A DNA stretch of 64,000 nt from Eustoma russellianum (GCA_036186865.1 AP025042.1:14459893-14523892), one strand, 5' to 3'; counted from the first letter of the stretch, positions 35,552 through 47,752 are shown. Program-made: numbers and translations. The notes: generated by a model from the sequence alone, not told the origin.

Positions 35552-35985
35552 TGTAGCGCCTCGGCCCAGACAGCGGACCCAAACCGGTGCACCCGTCGTA
35601 GCCTACTGAGAGGACTACCAGACATCATAACTCTCACATACACGTCATCGCTGAAGTAAGAGAAATAAGCGCAGAGACACGTGTAAATTAAAATCTAAAT
35701 CAATCCAATCTGTATTCCCAAAAACATAGGTAAATAAAACTGTTCATGGACGCAGCCATCTAATTCGTCAAATGAATGAAAGAAAGTTAAGATAATAAGA
35801 GACAGTCTAGAACAATTCCCAATATGAACTCTAAGCACCCCATTCAGCCTACTCGCCGTCGTCCTCAATGAAAATCATATCATACTTGGGTTCATCTGCA
35901 AAATAACGGGTAGAACCCTTAGCAAAAAACGCTAGCAACTAACCCGCTTATAAGACAGACAGGATCATCACATGGTAAGACATGA

Positions 35986-36140
35986 CCATCATCATCATCA
36001 TCATAATCATTATTCGTACTCAGTATATCCAAACGACAGCAAAAGCTATCGCTAGGGTCTGGGGAGGGTAAGTGGTAGGCAAGCAATACCTCTGTCCCAA
36101 GGGATAGAGAGTCTGCTTCTAGTGAGACCTCCGGCTCTAT
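35986..36140 (-). mobile_element. SINE copy 3 inside the nested element
   Basis: The minus strand reads GAGCCGGAGGTCTCACT, TCTCTATCCC, the CTCCCCAGACCCTAGCGATAGC segment, and TATACTGAGTA, with a (GAT)n tail at 35986-36005. It is the best match of the four to the angiosperm SINE 3' domain. It is absent from the second copy of the surrounding duplication. Confidence 0.75.
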
Positions 36141-36380
36141 TAATACCAAGGGGAATAGGGGCACATGTCCTGAGTTATTAAAATTTCAGAATTACTTACA
36201 TAATGAAAGAAAAGAACAAGTAACAAACAAATAAACAACGATTCACTTACATATCAATCATACCGGAACGAAACATATGATGCATGACGTTTCAAATAAT
36301 GCTCTACACTACACAGTCGCAAATGCTTATGCAATACCTTTCAAAACAGTGCAATGCACGTTACAATGTCTTGTCATATA

Positions 36381-36600
36381 ACTTTATACCCTGTGATGGG
36401 CCACAGCTTGTCTTTATGTCCTGTGACACATCACAGTTTTACTTTATGCCCTGTAATGTTCCACAGCTTGTCTTTATACCATGTGTCACATTACAGCTCA
36501 CTTTATACCCTGTGGTGGTTACAGCTTGTCTTTATACCCTGTAGCACACCACAGCTCGTTTCGCAAAACTTTATACCCTGTGCCAACGCACAGCTCTTAT
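36381..36600. repeat. CCTGTG…CACAG minisatellite, copy 1
   Basis: Six to seven units of about 33-35 bp of the form CTTTATACCCTGTG, N7-9, CACAGCTTGT. CTGTG and CACAG in each unit are inverted repeats, giving a row of small hairpins. The short plus-strand ORFs here simply translate the repeat. Confidence 0.8.
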
Positions 36601-37017
36601 CAAAACATAATGCAAATACAAGTGCCATGATGCAATATGCACATCCAGCATATCATTCAATCACTCGAGGCTCATCCCATTCACACACATTCCAGCGTAT
36701 CAGTACATCTTCATCTCTGCCTCACATTGAAATTCATACTAGGAATACATGGGATGAAGTAGACACCCCCACACGCTCCAGTTGAACCTTATCAATGCCT
36801 AAAGTATTCACTCTTAACCCCTTAGATTATCTACACTGAAGCCCAATTCAAAATACCTCACGAAATGCTCACCGTTGATTCACCATCCCAGGTCACGTTC
36901 CCAAGCCTTACACCAACTCAATCAGGTCCTAAGAAGTCTCTAAGGTCCACCAATTGGTCCTGTGGCTTCCCCTTCTCTCTTGTATTCTTCCCACAAAACT
37001 GGTTGACATCATACCCT

Positions 37018-37075
37018 ACATCGATCGATCGATGTCACATTATACCCTGACATCGATCGATCGAAGTCCATCAGA
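37018..37075. repeat. ATCGATCGATGT motif pair
   Basis: ACATCGATCGATCGATGT at about 37019, followed by GACATCGATCGATCGAAGT at about 37050. Same motif as in the SIRE-like LTRs. Confidence 0.85.
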
Positions 37076-37634
37076 ATACACGTGTAAATTAAAATCTAAA
37101 TCAATCAAATCTGTATTCCCAAAAACATAGGTAAATAAAACTGTTCATGGACGCAACCATCTAATTCCTCAAATGAATGAAAGAAAGTTAAGATAATAAG
37201 AGACAGTCTAGAACAATTCCCAATATGAACTCTAAGCACCCGACTCAGCCCATTCGCCGTCGTCCTCAATGAAAATCATATCATACTCGGTTCATCTGCA
37301 AAACAACGGGTAGAACCCTTAGCGAAAAACGCTAGCAAGTAACACGCTTATAAGACATATGGGATCATCACATGGCAAGACATGAGTGAATATTAATACC
37401 AAGGGGAATAGGGCACATGTCCTGAGTTGTTCAAAAGTTCAGATTTACTTACATAATGAAAGAAAATAACAAGTAACAAACAAATAAACAACGATTCACT
37501 TACATATCAATCATACCAGAACGAAACATATGATGCATGACGTTTCAAATAATGCTCTACACTATACAGTCGCAAATACTTATGCAATACCTTTCAAAAT
37601 AGTGCAATGCATGTCACAATGTCCGGTCATATAG

Positions 37635-37850
37635 CTTTATACCCTGTGATGGGCCACAGCTTGTCTTTATGCCCTGTGACACATCACAGCTTTACTTTAT
37701 GCCTTGTAATGTTCCAGAGCTTGTCTTTATACCTTGTGTCACATTACAGCTCACTTTATAACCTGTGGTGGTTATAACTTGTCTTTATACCCTGTAGCAC
37801 ACCACAGCTCGTTTCGTAAAACTTTATACCCAATGCCAACGCACATCTCT
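37635..37850. repeat. CCTGTG…CACAG minisatellite, copy 2
   Basis: Second copy of the 36381-36600 array, carried by the tandem duplication, with point differences in several units. Confidence 0.8.
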
Positions 37851-38272
37851 TATCAAAACATAATGCAAATGCAAGTGCCATGATGCAAATATGCACATCC
37901 AACATATCATTCAATCACTCGAGGCTCATCTCATTCACACACATTCCAGCGTATCACTATATGTTCAGGTCTACCTCACATTGACATTCATGCTAGGAAT
38001 ACATGGGATGAAGTAGACACCCACACACACTCCAGTTGAACCTTATCGAAGCCTCAAGCATTCACTCTTAACCCCTTAGATCACCCACACTGAAGCCCAA
38101 TTCAAAATACCTCACGAAGTCCTTACCGTTGATTCACCATCCTAGGTCATGTTCCCAAGCCTTACACCAACCTCAATCAGGTCCTAAGAAGTCTCTAAGG
38201 TCCCCCAATTGGTCCTCTGGCTTCCTCTTCTCTCTTCTATTCTTCCCACAAAACTAGTTGACATCATACACT

Positions 38273-38545
38273 ACATCGATCGATCGATGTCACATCATAC
38301 CCTAACATCGATCGATCAAAGTCCATCAGAATACTTTTTGCCTCACTTCAGTCGATCCCTCAGCCTACATCGATTGATCGAAGTGACTTCATACTCTCAC
38401 ATCGATCGATCAAAGTCCTTCAGAATACTTTCTATCTTACATCAGTATCTCGCTCCACCTACATTGATCGATCGATGTACATCAGTCGATGACATCGATC
38501 GATCGATGTACATCAGTCGATGACATCGATCGATCGATGTCTACG
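38273..38545. repeat. ACATCGATCGATCGATGT array
   Basis: About seven units, including perfect 18-bp palindromes ACATCGATCGATCGATGT at about 38273, 38482 and 38523. They are spaced by TACATCAGTCGATG or longer TCA-rich sequence. The array lies just beyond the second duplicated block. Confidence 0.88.
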
Positions 38546-39315
38546 ATTCTAGAAAAGAAACTCTCCGATTTCTGCAGAAACTGCAGAACCAAAACCCAAT
38601 CGTTCCCAAACTTCATCCCAATCATTCCAGGCCTAATCCCTGCTATCATCTCATACTTAATCTACAAATCGAACACTAAACACATACATAACAAGGATTT
38701 CAACCTAAAGATTTCAACCTACGACTCAAGAGACCACACCTTTCACCCTCAAACCCCACACAACAATGAAATCACAGCAAAAAGGGATTCAAGGGGTAGG
38801 GATTTGCAGGAATCCATATAATCATCAACTAGATTTTCAACATATGATGGCCAAAACATCAAAACCATAACACAAAATTGCACATAATTAACAAAAGATA
38901 GACAAGGATAGAATACTGCATGGTGATCCAATTTTGATACAACGTAAGGCCGTTTTCTTCACAAATCATAGGAACTTATAAGATGATTACTTGCCTTTGA
39001 TTACTGATAATCGGATTGATAAACGAATGGAGGTTGGATCGATTCCTAAAGGTTGTCTCCCTCACCTAGGGCTTGTAACCGTCGACTTTGGCTGGGGAAG
39101 GGGAGAGATCGGCGCTTTCTGATAAAAAAAGGGAAACTGACGCTTTGTTAGTTTTTATTATGGGGAAGGGCAAAACTGGAATTCCTAAATTATATTTTAT
39201 TTAAATCCTTTTTTTAATTCTTAACTCTAATATTTAATTCAAAATCAATCTATTATTAATTTCTTAAAATTTCTTCTCTTATTTAATTAAATTCCGGAGG
39301 GTGCAGGGCATAACA
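38546..39315. other. Right part of the nested LTR-like element
   Basis: Unique sequence without coding signal, ending in a T-rich tract and CATAACA. Confidence 0.5.
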
Positions 39316-39320
39316 ATAGC

Positions 39321-40880
39321 CAAGTAAAAGAGTCCAAGATTAATATGCTTATGTCCACACTTGAGTCCTTTAAATTATTGCCAAATGAGTCTATTGTTGA
39401 TATGGATCTACGCTTGACTAACATTTATAATTCTCTTGAGTCTCTTGGCAAAGCTTTCTCCACACAGGAAAAGGTCCAAAAGGTACTACGAAGCCTTCCA
39501 TCCGAATTGGACCCTAAAGTGACGGCTATAGAGGAAAGCAAAGAAACTAAATCAATAAAAATAGAGGAACTAATTGGATCACTAAATGTATATGAAAACA
39601 AACTCACTATAAGAAAATCAAAATCAACGTCGAAACAAGGTAAGACTATTGCTTTTAAATCAAATGAATACGTCTCTACTTCTTCCGATCACGTAGATGA
39701 TAGTGATTCCGAATCAGACAATGATGACTTAATACTATTGGCTAAAGGTTTGAGAAAATTCATGAGAAAGTCATTTAAAAACAAACCTAAGGCTACTTCT
39801 ACTAAAAGAAATAAAAATAAAACAAATGAAAAGGACGTAAAATGCTACGAATGCGGGAAACTTGGACATTTATCTTATGACTGTCCTAACAAGGACAAGC
39901 AAACAAACAAACACCTTGACAAGGATCGCACCAAAAATAGACTCGTCTCAGAACCTAAACAAAGGAGAAAAGCTCTCAAGGCCTCCACTTGGACTTACAC
40001 ATCCGACTCTGAGACTGATACAGAAGAGGAGACTGCACAAGTATGCTTTGTATCCAAAGCATCAGACGAGGTATCTTCTGATTCTGACTCTGATTTTGAA
40101 CCTTCATATGATGATCTTTTCAATCAGTATTTAGAATTGCACAAATTCACTATGACTCTCGCAAAAGAAAAGAAGCGATTGATTGAAGACAAGAAGTAGA
40201 TAGAATCTTCTAACACGAATCTTGTTTCTCAATTAAACGATTCAAAAGAAGAGTCGTCATGCATCATCAATGCATTAAAATCAGAGATCTCATCATTGAC
40301 CACACATAATAATGAAATAAAATCCGAGATTTCAAATTTGAAATCAAGGAATTCGGATTTAGAGAAAATGATGAAACAATTTGACATGGGATCTAACATG
40401 CTAGATCGCATTATTCTATCACAAAAACATGATAGTGATAAAACCGGATTAGGATACATTGAGACAAATGAAGCATCAATTAAACCAACCAAATTCGTTT
40501 TGTCTAAGAAAGTAGACACACCTAAGGCAAACATGGCGTCTAACATGACGCAAAGACCCCCTCTCCCTTCATCTCGTCATGCTTCTTCTTCATATCATAC
40601 AAAATATAATTATGTACCGTATAGATATGAGAAGAAACCAGTGATGCATACACGACATTCATTCCATACATCTAGATCACGCACAATACACACTAACACT
40701 AGAACATATCAAAAACGCACACCATATGATGCGCATAAGGGGATTCTCGGTCAAAGGCCTAACATTTTCTCACCCCATGTCTACTACATTGCTCCTTCAT
40801 CTACATTCTTGCCATTTGCTAGACCGAGAAGGATCACCCAAGTATGGTACCAAAAGGTACTTTTACTAAAAGGTGAATAA
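39321..40880 (+). pseudogene. Copia-3 gag, C-terminal part
   Basis: This continues the gag frame from 35551. It has LESFKLLPNESIVDMDLR, LPSELDPKVTAIEESKE, and a zinc knuckle CYECGKLGHLSYDC at about 39844. Acidic Ser/Asp runs follow (about 39690 and 40070). After an in-frame TAG at 40198-40200 the same frame continues through a predicted coiled coil (LKSEISSLTTHNNEIKSEIS) to a Tyr/Arg/His-rich tail ending at about 40878. This long C-terminal extension is shared with Copia-2. Confidence 0.88.
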
Positions 40881-40931
40881 CTAACTCGTAAGGACCAAAA
40901 ATTAAAAGGGTACCTAAATCATTGTTGTACA

Positions 40932-42187
40932 TTGCAGGAAACCCATACATCAAAAGACACATCTATCAAGTGGTTCCTTGACAGTGTTTGCTCGAGGCAC
41001 ATGACGGGTGACCCCGAGCTTGTTTTCAAAGTTGAAGAAGGTCACAAAAGGCAGATCAGTGACCTTTGGAGCAACAATGAAGGAAGAATCATCGGAAAAG
41101 GTACAATCGAAAGCCCGAGCACACTTCAAATATCCAATGTCTTTTTGGTAAGTAATCTATCCTATAATCTTCTTAGCATCTCATAGTTTATTGACAACGG
41201 CTTTGACATGTGTTTTACTCATCCATATTGCAACATAATAAAATAAAATAGAGAAACAGTCTTAAAAGGAAAACGAGAAGGAAATATTTTTACGCTTTCT
41301 ATGGATGACATGTTAGACGCTAAGATTAAATGTTTTATATTAAATGAACCTAACGTTAATGTGTGGCATAGACGCTTAGGACATATTGGCATTTCTACAC
41401 TTGAAAAACTTCAACGAAAGAACTTAATACGAGGATTGCCTAAACTTGATTTAGACAACTTTCAGTTGTGTGAATCTTGTATCAAAGGCAAACAAACACG
41501 TGAGCCGCTTAAACCTAAGAATGAAATCAGCACGTCTAGAGTTTTAGAGTTATTACACATTGACTTGTTTAGTCCTAGTCGCACTAAGAGTCACGGTAGA
41601 CGTCATTATGCATGTATTATCGTTGATGATTTTTCTCGCTGTACGTGGACTATATTTCTTGCAAATAAAGATGATAGTGCCATTGAGATTGCGAAACTAA
41701 TAAAACAACTTGAAAATAAATATACTTTGAATGTGAAAAAGATTAGAAGCGATAGAGGCGGTGAATTTAAAAACAAAGACATGATTGCATTTTGCAAAAA
41801 AAAAGAATCAAACACGAGTTTTCGCCACCTAAAACTCCACAACTAAACAGAGTAGTAGAAAGAAAGAATAGGACACTACAAGGAATCGCTAGAACCATGT
41901 TGTGTGAAAATAAATTGTCTAGATTTTTGTAGGCGGAAGCCGTAAATTGTGCATGCTATATAATTAATCGTTTGACTATTAGAAAGAAAATAAACAAAAC
42001 GCCTTATGAGATAGTAAATTATCGCATGCCTAAAATTGATTACTTTGGTGTGTTTGGTTGCAAATGTTTTGTTTTGAATACAAAAGACAATTTAGATAAA
42101 TTTGAATCAAAATCGATTGAATGCATTTTTGTTGGATATTTTGTGAATTCAAAAGCATATAGATGTTATGATCCTATCACCAGATAA
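40932..42187 (+). pseudogene. Copia-3 protease and integrase
   Basis: Protease reads IKWFLDSVCSRHMTGDPELV: the usual DSG is DSV here, so the catalytic triplet is damaged. The pre-integrase region reads VWHRRLGHIGISTLEKLQ with CESCIKGK. The catalytic core has HIDLFSPSR (about 41560), IRSDRGGEFKNKD (about 41740) and, after a frame change near 41810, VVERKNRTLQ-like. The C-terminal part has INKTPYEIVNYRMPKIDYFGVFG and IECIFVGYF. Stops at about 41185, 41930 and 42184 break it. Confidence 0.88.
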
Positions 42188-42481
42188 ATTTTAGAATCCA
42201 TTTATGCGAAGTTCAATGAATTTGGTGAGGTTGAAAAAGATAAAGAATATGAGGATGATTTTGAACTAAAACCTGTGTTAGATGGTGTAGAGAATGATGA
42301 CGTGCATGATGAATTGCACACACTAGAAATGCATGATCACTTAGAAATACATGAGAATGTAGAAAATAATCAACCAAGATGGCATAGGGATCACCCGCAC
42401 GACCTTATTATAGACGACATTACTCACGGTGTGCGACCATGTAGAAGAATAAATCCGAATGAAATAAATTAATTTCATGCC

Positions 42482-43375
42482 ATGATATCCGAAATTGAAC
42501 CTAAAAATGTTTTTGATGCTTTGAGTGATTCTTCTTGGATTGATGCTATGCATGATGAACTTAATCAATTCGTAAGAAATGATGTATCGGATTTAGTGAC
42601 ACGACCTCAAGATAAGACTATAGTAGGCACAAAGTGGGTGTTTAGAAATAAAATGAATGAAGAAGGAAAAGTTGTTAGAAACAAGGAGAGACTTGTAGCA
42701 CAAGGATATAATCAAGAAGAAGGAATAGACTATGACGAAACATTTGCACCCGTGGCACGTTTAGAAGCCATACGTCTTTTACTTGATATTGCTTGCATGA
42801 AAGGTATCAAACTTCATCAAATGGACGTGAAAAGTGCATTTTTAAATGGCTTTATACAAGAAGAAGTATACGTGAAAAAACCACCCGGTTTTGAAGATTT
42901 AAAATACTTCGATCACGTGTACAGATTAAAGAAGGCACTATACGGTTTAAAGGAAGCACCTAGGGTGTGGTATGATCGCTTTGCTACTTTTCTTTTAGAA
43001 AACGGTTTTAAAAGGGGTACGATAGATAGCACTCTATTTTTGAAACAAGATAAATCAGATTTACTAATCATTCAAATTTATGTTGATGACATCATTTTTG
43101 GATCTACATCTCATAAACTTGTTGAAGAATTTGAAACTTGCATGAAATCCGAATTTGAAATATATATGGTTGGTGAATTGATTTACTTTCTTGGCTTGCA
43201 AATGAAACAAACGAGTAAAGGTATACACATAAGTCAAGTGAAATATGTGAATGACATGATTAAAAAGTTTAATTTTGAGCACTCAAAGCCGTCCCCCACC
43301 CCTATGAGCGTCACCACTAAACTAGAAAAGATGAACATGGAAAGGACTTTGATAATACTTTATATAGGTCTATGA
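42482..43375 (+). pseudogene. Copia-3 reverse transcriptase
   Basis: A nearly full RT domain of 297 codons: DVSDLVTRPQDKTIVGTKWVF (about 42580), GIDYDETFAPVARLEAI (about 42725), HQMDVKSAFLNGFIQEEVYVKKPPGF (about 42815), LYGLKEAPRVWYDRF (about 42940). The intact catalytic IYVDDIIFGS is at about 43075, followed by IYFLGLQMKQ. A frame change near 43340 separates it from the RNase H frame, which starts at about 43370. It is the best preserved RT of the window. Confidence 0.93.
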
Positions 43376-44026
43376 TTGGTTCTTTGCTCTATCTTACTGC
43401 TAGTAGACCTGATATCATATTCAGTGTATGTATGTTTGCACGTTTTCAAAGTCAACCTAAAGTGTCTCATTATGCTGTGAAAAGAATATTTCGCTATATT
43501 AAGCACACCCCCACATTAGGACTTTGGTATGATAAATATTGTGAATTTGACTTGCATGCTTATACCGACACGGATTATGGTGGATGTAAAATAGATAGAA
43601 AAAGCACAAGTGGCACTTATCAATTTATAGGAAATTCACTAATCTCATGGTTTTCGAAAAAGCAAGCAAGTGTAGGTTTATCCACTACCGAAGCTGAATA
43701 CATGGCACTTACTCTTTGTTGCACACAATTACTATGGTTAAAACAACAATTTTCTGATTTTGGTATAACTGTAAATCGTATTCAGCATCTATTGTGATAG
43801 TATGAGTGCCATAAACTTATCTAAGAACCCCATGCTACATTCTAAGGCCATGCATATAGAAGTACGATATCACTTCCTTTGCGATCATGTAAACAATGGT
43901 GACATTATCATAGATCATGTACGCACTGAGGCACAAATAGCCGACATCTTCACTAAGGCACTAAGTCAGGCCACGTACAAAAATCTCCGTTCTAAATTAG
44001 GCATGATTTTGGCTGATTTGATTTGA
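43372..44026 (+). pseudogene. Copia-3 RNase H
   Basis: It reads MIGSLLYLTASRPDIIFSVCMFARFQ (tail of RT), then AYTDTDYGGCKIDRKSTSGTYQF, LISWFSKKQASVGLSTTEAEYMAL, and, after a frame change near 43790, HSKAMHIEVRYHFLCDHV and DIFTKALSQATYKNLRSKLGM. The end at 44026 is the normal end of Copia pol. Confidence 0.92.
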
Positions 44027-44218
44027 TATTTCTTTCTATATTTACATGCGTTTTTGATTGTCTTTCAAAATAAAAGGGGGGGAGAGAGAGATTGATTGGA
44101 GAGAGAAAGATTGATTACACAAATCAAGGGGGAGAAAATTTAAAATTTGAATTTGTGCACGATTGGAGGGGGAGAGATCAAATTTAAATCATGTACTAAG
44201 ATAATTTTGTAAATCATC

Positions 44219-44230
44219 AAAAGAGGGAGA
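44219..44230 (+). promoter_or_regulatory. Copia-3 polypurine tract
   Basis: AAAAGAGGGAGA, one base before the 3' LTR. Other GGGGGAGAG tracts lie upstream (44078-44180), typical of SIRE-like elements. Confidence 0.75.
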
Positions 44231-44231
44231 T

Positions 44232-47063
44232 TGTTGAGAAAACGGGGTTTGAGTGATTACAATAATACATGATTTAAATAACGTGCACTAAAGAAATGCA
44301 TGATACGTCTTATGACTTGACACGTTTTTACAACAAACCTGCCTTATATACTTTATATATAATTTTTCCATACTAACGAGCCATGAAGCTTTAAAGCTTA
44401 CGTCAAATGGCAAACATTTGTTGTGTTTGAACTATTTTCAGGTACCACCATTAATGAACTAAACTAGTTCATTAAGTGAAGTACTTAGTTAAATAAACTA
44501 AGTAGTTCATTAAATGGAGAAATATTTGGAGAAGGCACAAAGGCAACAAACATGGAAATGGAAAGTCTTCTTCCCTCTCAATATATATATATGTAAAGGC
44601 AACAAACGTGTTGGTAGTACATTGGAATATATATATATATATTCAGATTTTTTTCAAAAGGCTCTATACACATATATTCTAACGTACTACCGACACGTTA
44701 TATATTTTACGAACCTACGTTAACGTCACACCACTATACTTACCTCATATTTATGAGTATATTCAGGTCTTATATCATATGATATAAGTCATGGTGATGA
44801 CAAAATTATTACGACACGTTATAAGGTTCTAAACCAAAAATTGTCGTATTGGGTGACAACCGAAACTTCACCAACGTGTCACGTACTTACCATATATAGA
44901 TGACCAGCCCCTACACTTCACAAATGGCCACAAATTTCTTGGGTTACATGGTATATTCAGCCATAAAATCATTCCATGTTGACACACACAAATCAGCCCC
45001 AATTAAGGCCAAATTGTGGAGATTTCAAATTCAACATTTTTAGCACATGGGGCGCCACTTACACTCAGCCTTTAGAGCTAAATATTCAAGTTACTCTATA
45101 TATATTATGTGTGACATAATATATATAACGTGGAAAAATTTTGAATTCAATCCGAGAAAAATCGCGAAATCGACAAAAGTCGAAAATTCCGTTTTCTACG
45201 AACACGACACATGGAATGTTTTCTTGGCATGACATGTAGCATGTATCTAGACACTTTTTACATATTTAATACATTCTAAAGTTTTCTAGAAAAATCATTT
45301 TAGGGTTGATTGGAATATACCATATGTGTATAATTATTGTGCACTATTTTACAAAGTTTGCAAAAATAAATTCAGCACATGTTCAAGCTTGTTCACAAGC
45401 CTACTAAGCCTTGATGGAGCCTATGTGGAGCTTAGTTGGAATCTTGATTGATCAAGAATGAAGTATACAAGTTTGGTAACATAAAGGAGGGAGCTACACA
45501 AGGTAATATTTCAAACTATGTCACATATGTGACAAATGCTGAAAATTCAACATGTGTAAATAAGGCTGGCCGATTTTGTGTGTTTAATTGTGACACATTT
45601 ACCTCTTAAATTTCAATGGATTGATTTGATGATATTATGGAAACAATTTGAAGATATTTATAATATCACACATGCTTAAAATTTCAGCATGTGTTAAGTG
45701 AGTTGGCCGATTTTTGTGAAGTAAATGGGGATCAATTTGTCTTGCAAATTTTATGGGATTGATTATGTGACTTTTGGCAATATTTTTATGATTAATTTGG
45801 CACATGTTTTAAGTGATATTTTCATATTTATACAGTCATCAAATGATGACAAGTCTCATCCAATCAATGAGTGCCAAATAAGCAAAGCCAAGATGATCAT
45901 CCAATGAAGTGTTGCCAAGTAAGCAAGTTGATGTCACAATTATACAAGGTATTCTTCCAATGACTTAAAAGATAATTTCCAAGGGGAAGAAAAAGAAAGA
46001 GGGGGCGGCCACATGTTGATAAAAGAGGAGAAGAAGAGCAAATCAAATACAAGACAAGTCTCACAAATCCTCTAGTGCAAAAACGTTTTCATCATCATCT
46101 TCTCCTACCTTTCTTTTTTCTTCTATAAAAGCCTATTGTATCTACATTCAAATACATTGTATAGGCTTCATATAAACCACCATACACGCCATATCATTGT
46201 GAAAGGTTGATCAAGATGTGATCAAACCTTCATCCGCTCGGTGGTGGTGTTCGTAATCATTGTGATTGTTTGTAAGGTTTGTAATGGGTTGGAGTTGGTG
46301 TATAACTCCATCAACCCTGTGTGATAAGGTTTTTTTTAGTGATACCCGAGGAAGATGTCCTCGAATACTAGAGTAGGTTGATTTAACCGAACTAGTATAA
46401 AATTCCTTGTGTTCTTTGCTTTACAACACTTTACTTTCAGTTCCTGCACTGTGCATCATTTTCATTGCGATCTTAAAAATATCAACGAATTTCAAAAATT
46501 ACGAAACTTTTTCAGAAACATAGCCACACGTTTTAAGTTTCATTTGACGCAAGTTTCAACTCATTTGGACAACGTCCATAGTTCTGAGACTAGTGCAGTC
46601 TGATTTTCAGACTTGTAAAGGTTGAGACTTTGAACGTATTGGACTAACTTCCCAAAGGAATTTTTCAAAACTGTTTCAACGCAATTAAATAAATATAGTA
46701 CGAGGTTTTTCATTAAATTGTCAGACCATTTGGAACCACCATTTAATCGGAATAAATTTTTCAAGTCAGACTACCGTTCTGGATATATTTAAGCAATCTG
46801 ACCACAAACGATTTGTAAAAGGGTTAAAGGTTGAATTTTGATCTGAAATTTTTAAGAGATACTCAGAACATCTGAGACTAAGAGCTCTCCAAATTTCAGA
46901 ATTTTTGAAGACCTGTAACCTGGTTTTTAAAACGTTGCAAAACAGGTTCTGAAAACAGAAACTGTTTTCAGAAGTAGGGTTTTTGAGTTAAAACATTTTA
47001 AAAACCAAATTTTCCGCACCCACTAACAACCCCTCCTTCTAGTTGTGTCTTGCAGGTCATACA
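44232..47063 (+). repeat. Copia-3 3' LTR (2832 bp)
   Basis: TGTTGAGAAAAC…GGTCATACA. Colinear with 32257-35117. It lacks most of the microsatellite at 32620-32690 and has point changes in the ACACATGCTGAA palindromes (45532-45560 and 45665-45692). Confidence 0.93.
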
Positions 47064-47068
47064 AAATA

Positions 47069-47752
47069 ACGGTCTTTTTTGTTTTCCAAAAAGCTGCAAA
47101 TACACTGTTATATTCTACAAACACATTGAACCTGCTTGTAGACTTAATCAGCATATATAATGTCATGTATTTATCAACATATGTTTCACCTATTCTAAAC
47201 TCTTGTCCACTCTATAAATACATACCTAACTTCTTCCACATGGTCTACACCAATAATACATGTCTTTGAACATTAAACTCATCTAACCAGCGAAATTGTG
47301 TTCTCTTCTCATACTATTACTATTGAAATGCTATCACGGCCTTATTTCATCACCAATGCAATAGTATATAACAACTAGCAAATGCTATTGACAAGTGCTT
47401 CTCTTACTATAAGTGTGTATTCATCATACATATTAGTTGATTCCTCTTTCACAGGCTGGAATATATGAATGCAAATGGCTAAATAGTTTAAAGAAAACAC
47501 CAACTTTCTAAAAAAGATCTACTGCGCCATTCATATTTTTTGAGCATGAAGCATTTCTTGCATATTGGCTTTCAAGTTTCGTATTCCGCTTTCATGCCAA
47601 TGGTGCAATGTTATACAAAATCTCTTTCCAATCAAGAAAGAGATCCACTAGTACAAAAGTATCTACAAAAGTGCTTTCAGAATATTTTCTATAACACTCC
47701 CAACTCAGAAACATTTCTCAAATAACAATACATCTGGATAAAGAGTGTGGAT
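47069..47752. other. Intergenic spacer, no gene recognised
   Basis: This is the former neighbour of 31705-32251 before Copia-3 inserted. I see no coding signal. Confidence 0.5.

Larger units (their letters stand above)
35677..38333 (+). repeat. Tandem duplication of a 1.26-1.40 kb block
   Basis: The two copies (35677-37078 and 37079-38333) begin with ACACGTGTAAATTAAAATC and end with CATCGATCGAT..AAGTCCATCAG. They run nearly colinear. Copy 2 is about 147 bp shorter because the SINE at 35986-36140 is present only in copy 1. The identity is high by eye, so the duplication is fairly recent. Confidence 0.88.
35552..39315 (+). mobile_element. Solo-LTR-like element (TGTAGCGCC…CATAACA) nested in Copia-3 gag
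   Basis: It starts TGTAGCGCCTCGG and ends GGGCATAACA. The flanks are CTAGC and ATAGC, a 5-bp duplication with one mismatch. No gag or pol is seen inside. It is of the same family as 7106-9353 but 1.5 kb longer, because a block of about 1.4 kb is present twice (35677-37078 and 37079-38333). TG…CA ends plus a 5-bp duplication support an LTR. It could instead be a complete non-autonomous element. Confidence 0.75.
32257..47063 (+). mobile_element. Copia-3: complete SIRE-like Copia with very long LTRs
   Basis: The element is bounded by a perfect 5-bp duplication AAATA (32252-32256 and 47064-47068). It has an initiator-Met primer site, gag, protease, integrase, RT, RNase H and polypurine tract in Copia order. 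It spans 14.8 kb, of which 35552-39315 is a later insertion in gag, so the original was about 11 kb. SIRE affiliation rests on the gag opening RPPLFDGQSF, the protease motif WFLDSVCSRHMTGDP and the RT block KWVFRNKMNEEGKVVRNKER. There is no env-like ORF between RNase H and the LTR. Stops and frame changes show it is inactive. Confidence 0.93.

Noticed and set aside
36284..36785. ORFs of 86 and 143 codons in the nested element
   Set aside because: They translate the CCTGTG…CACAG minisatellite in two frames; repeat artefact.
44030..44231. Env-like ORF expected in SIRE elements between RNase H and the 3' LTR of Copia-3
   Set aside because: The gap is only about 200 bp and holds purine tracts; no ORF is present.
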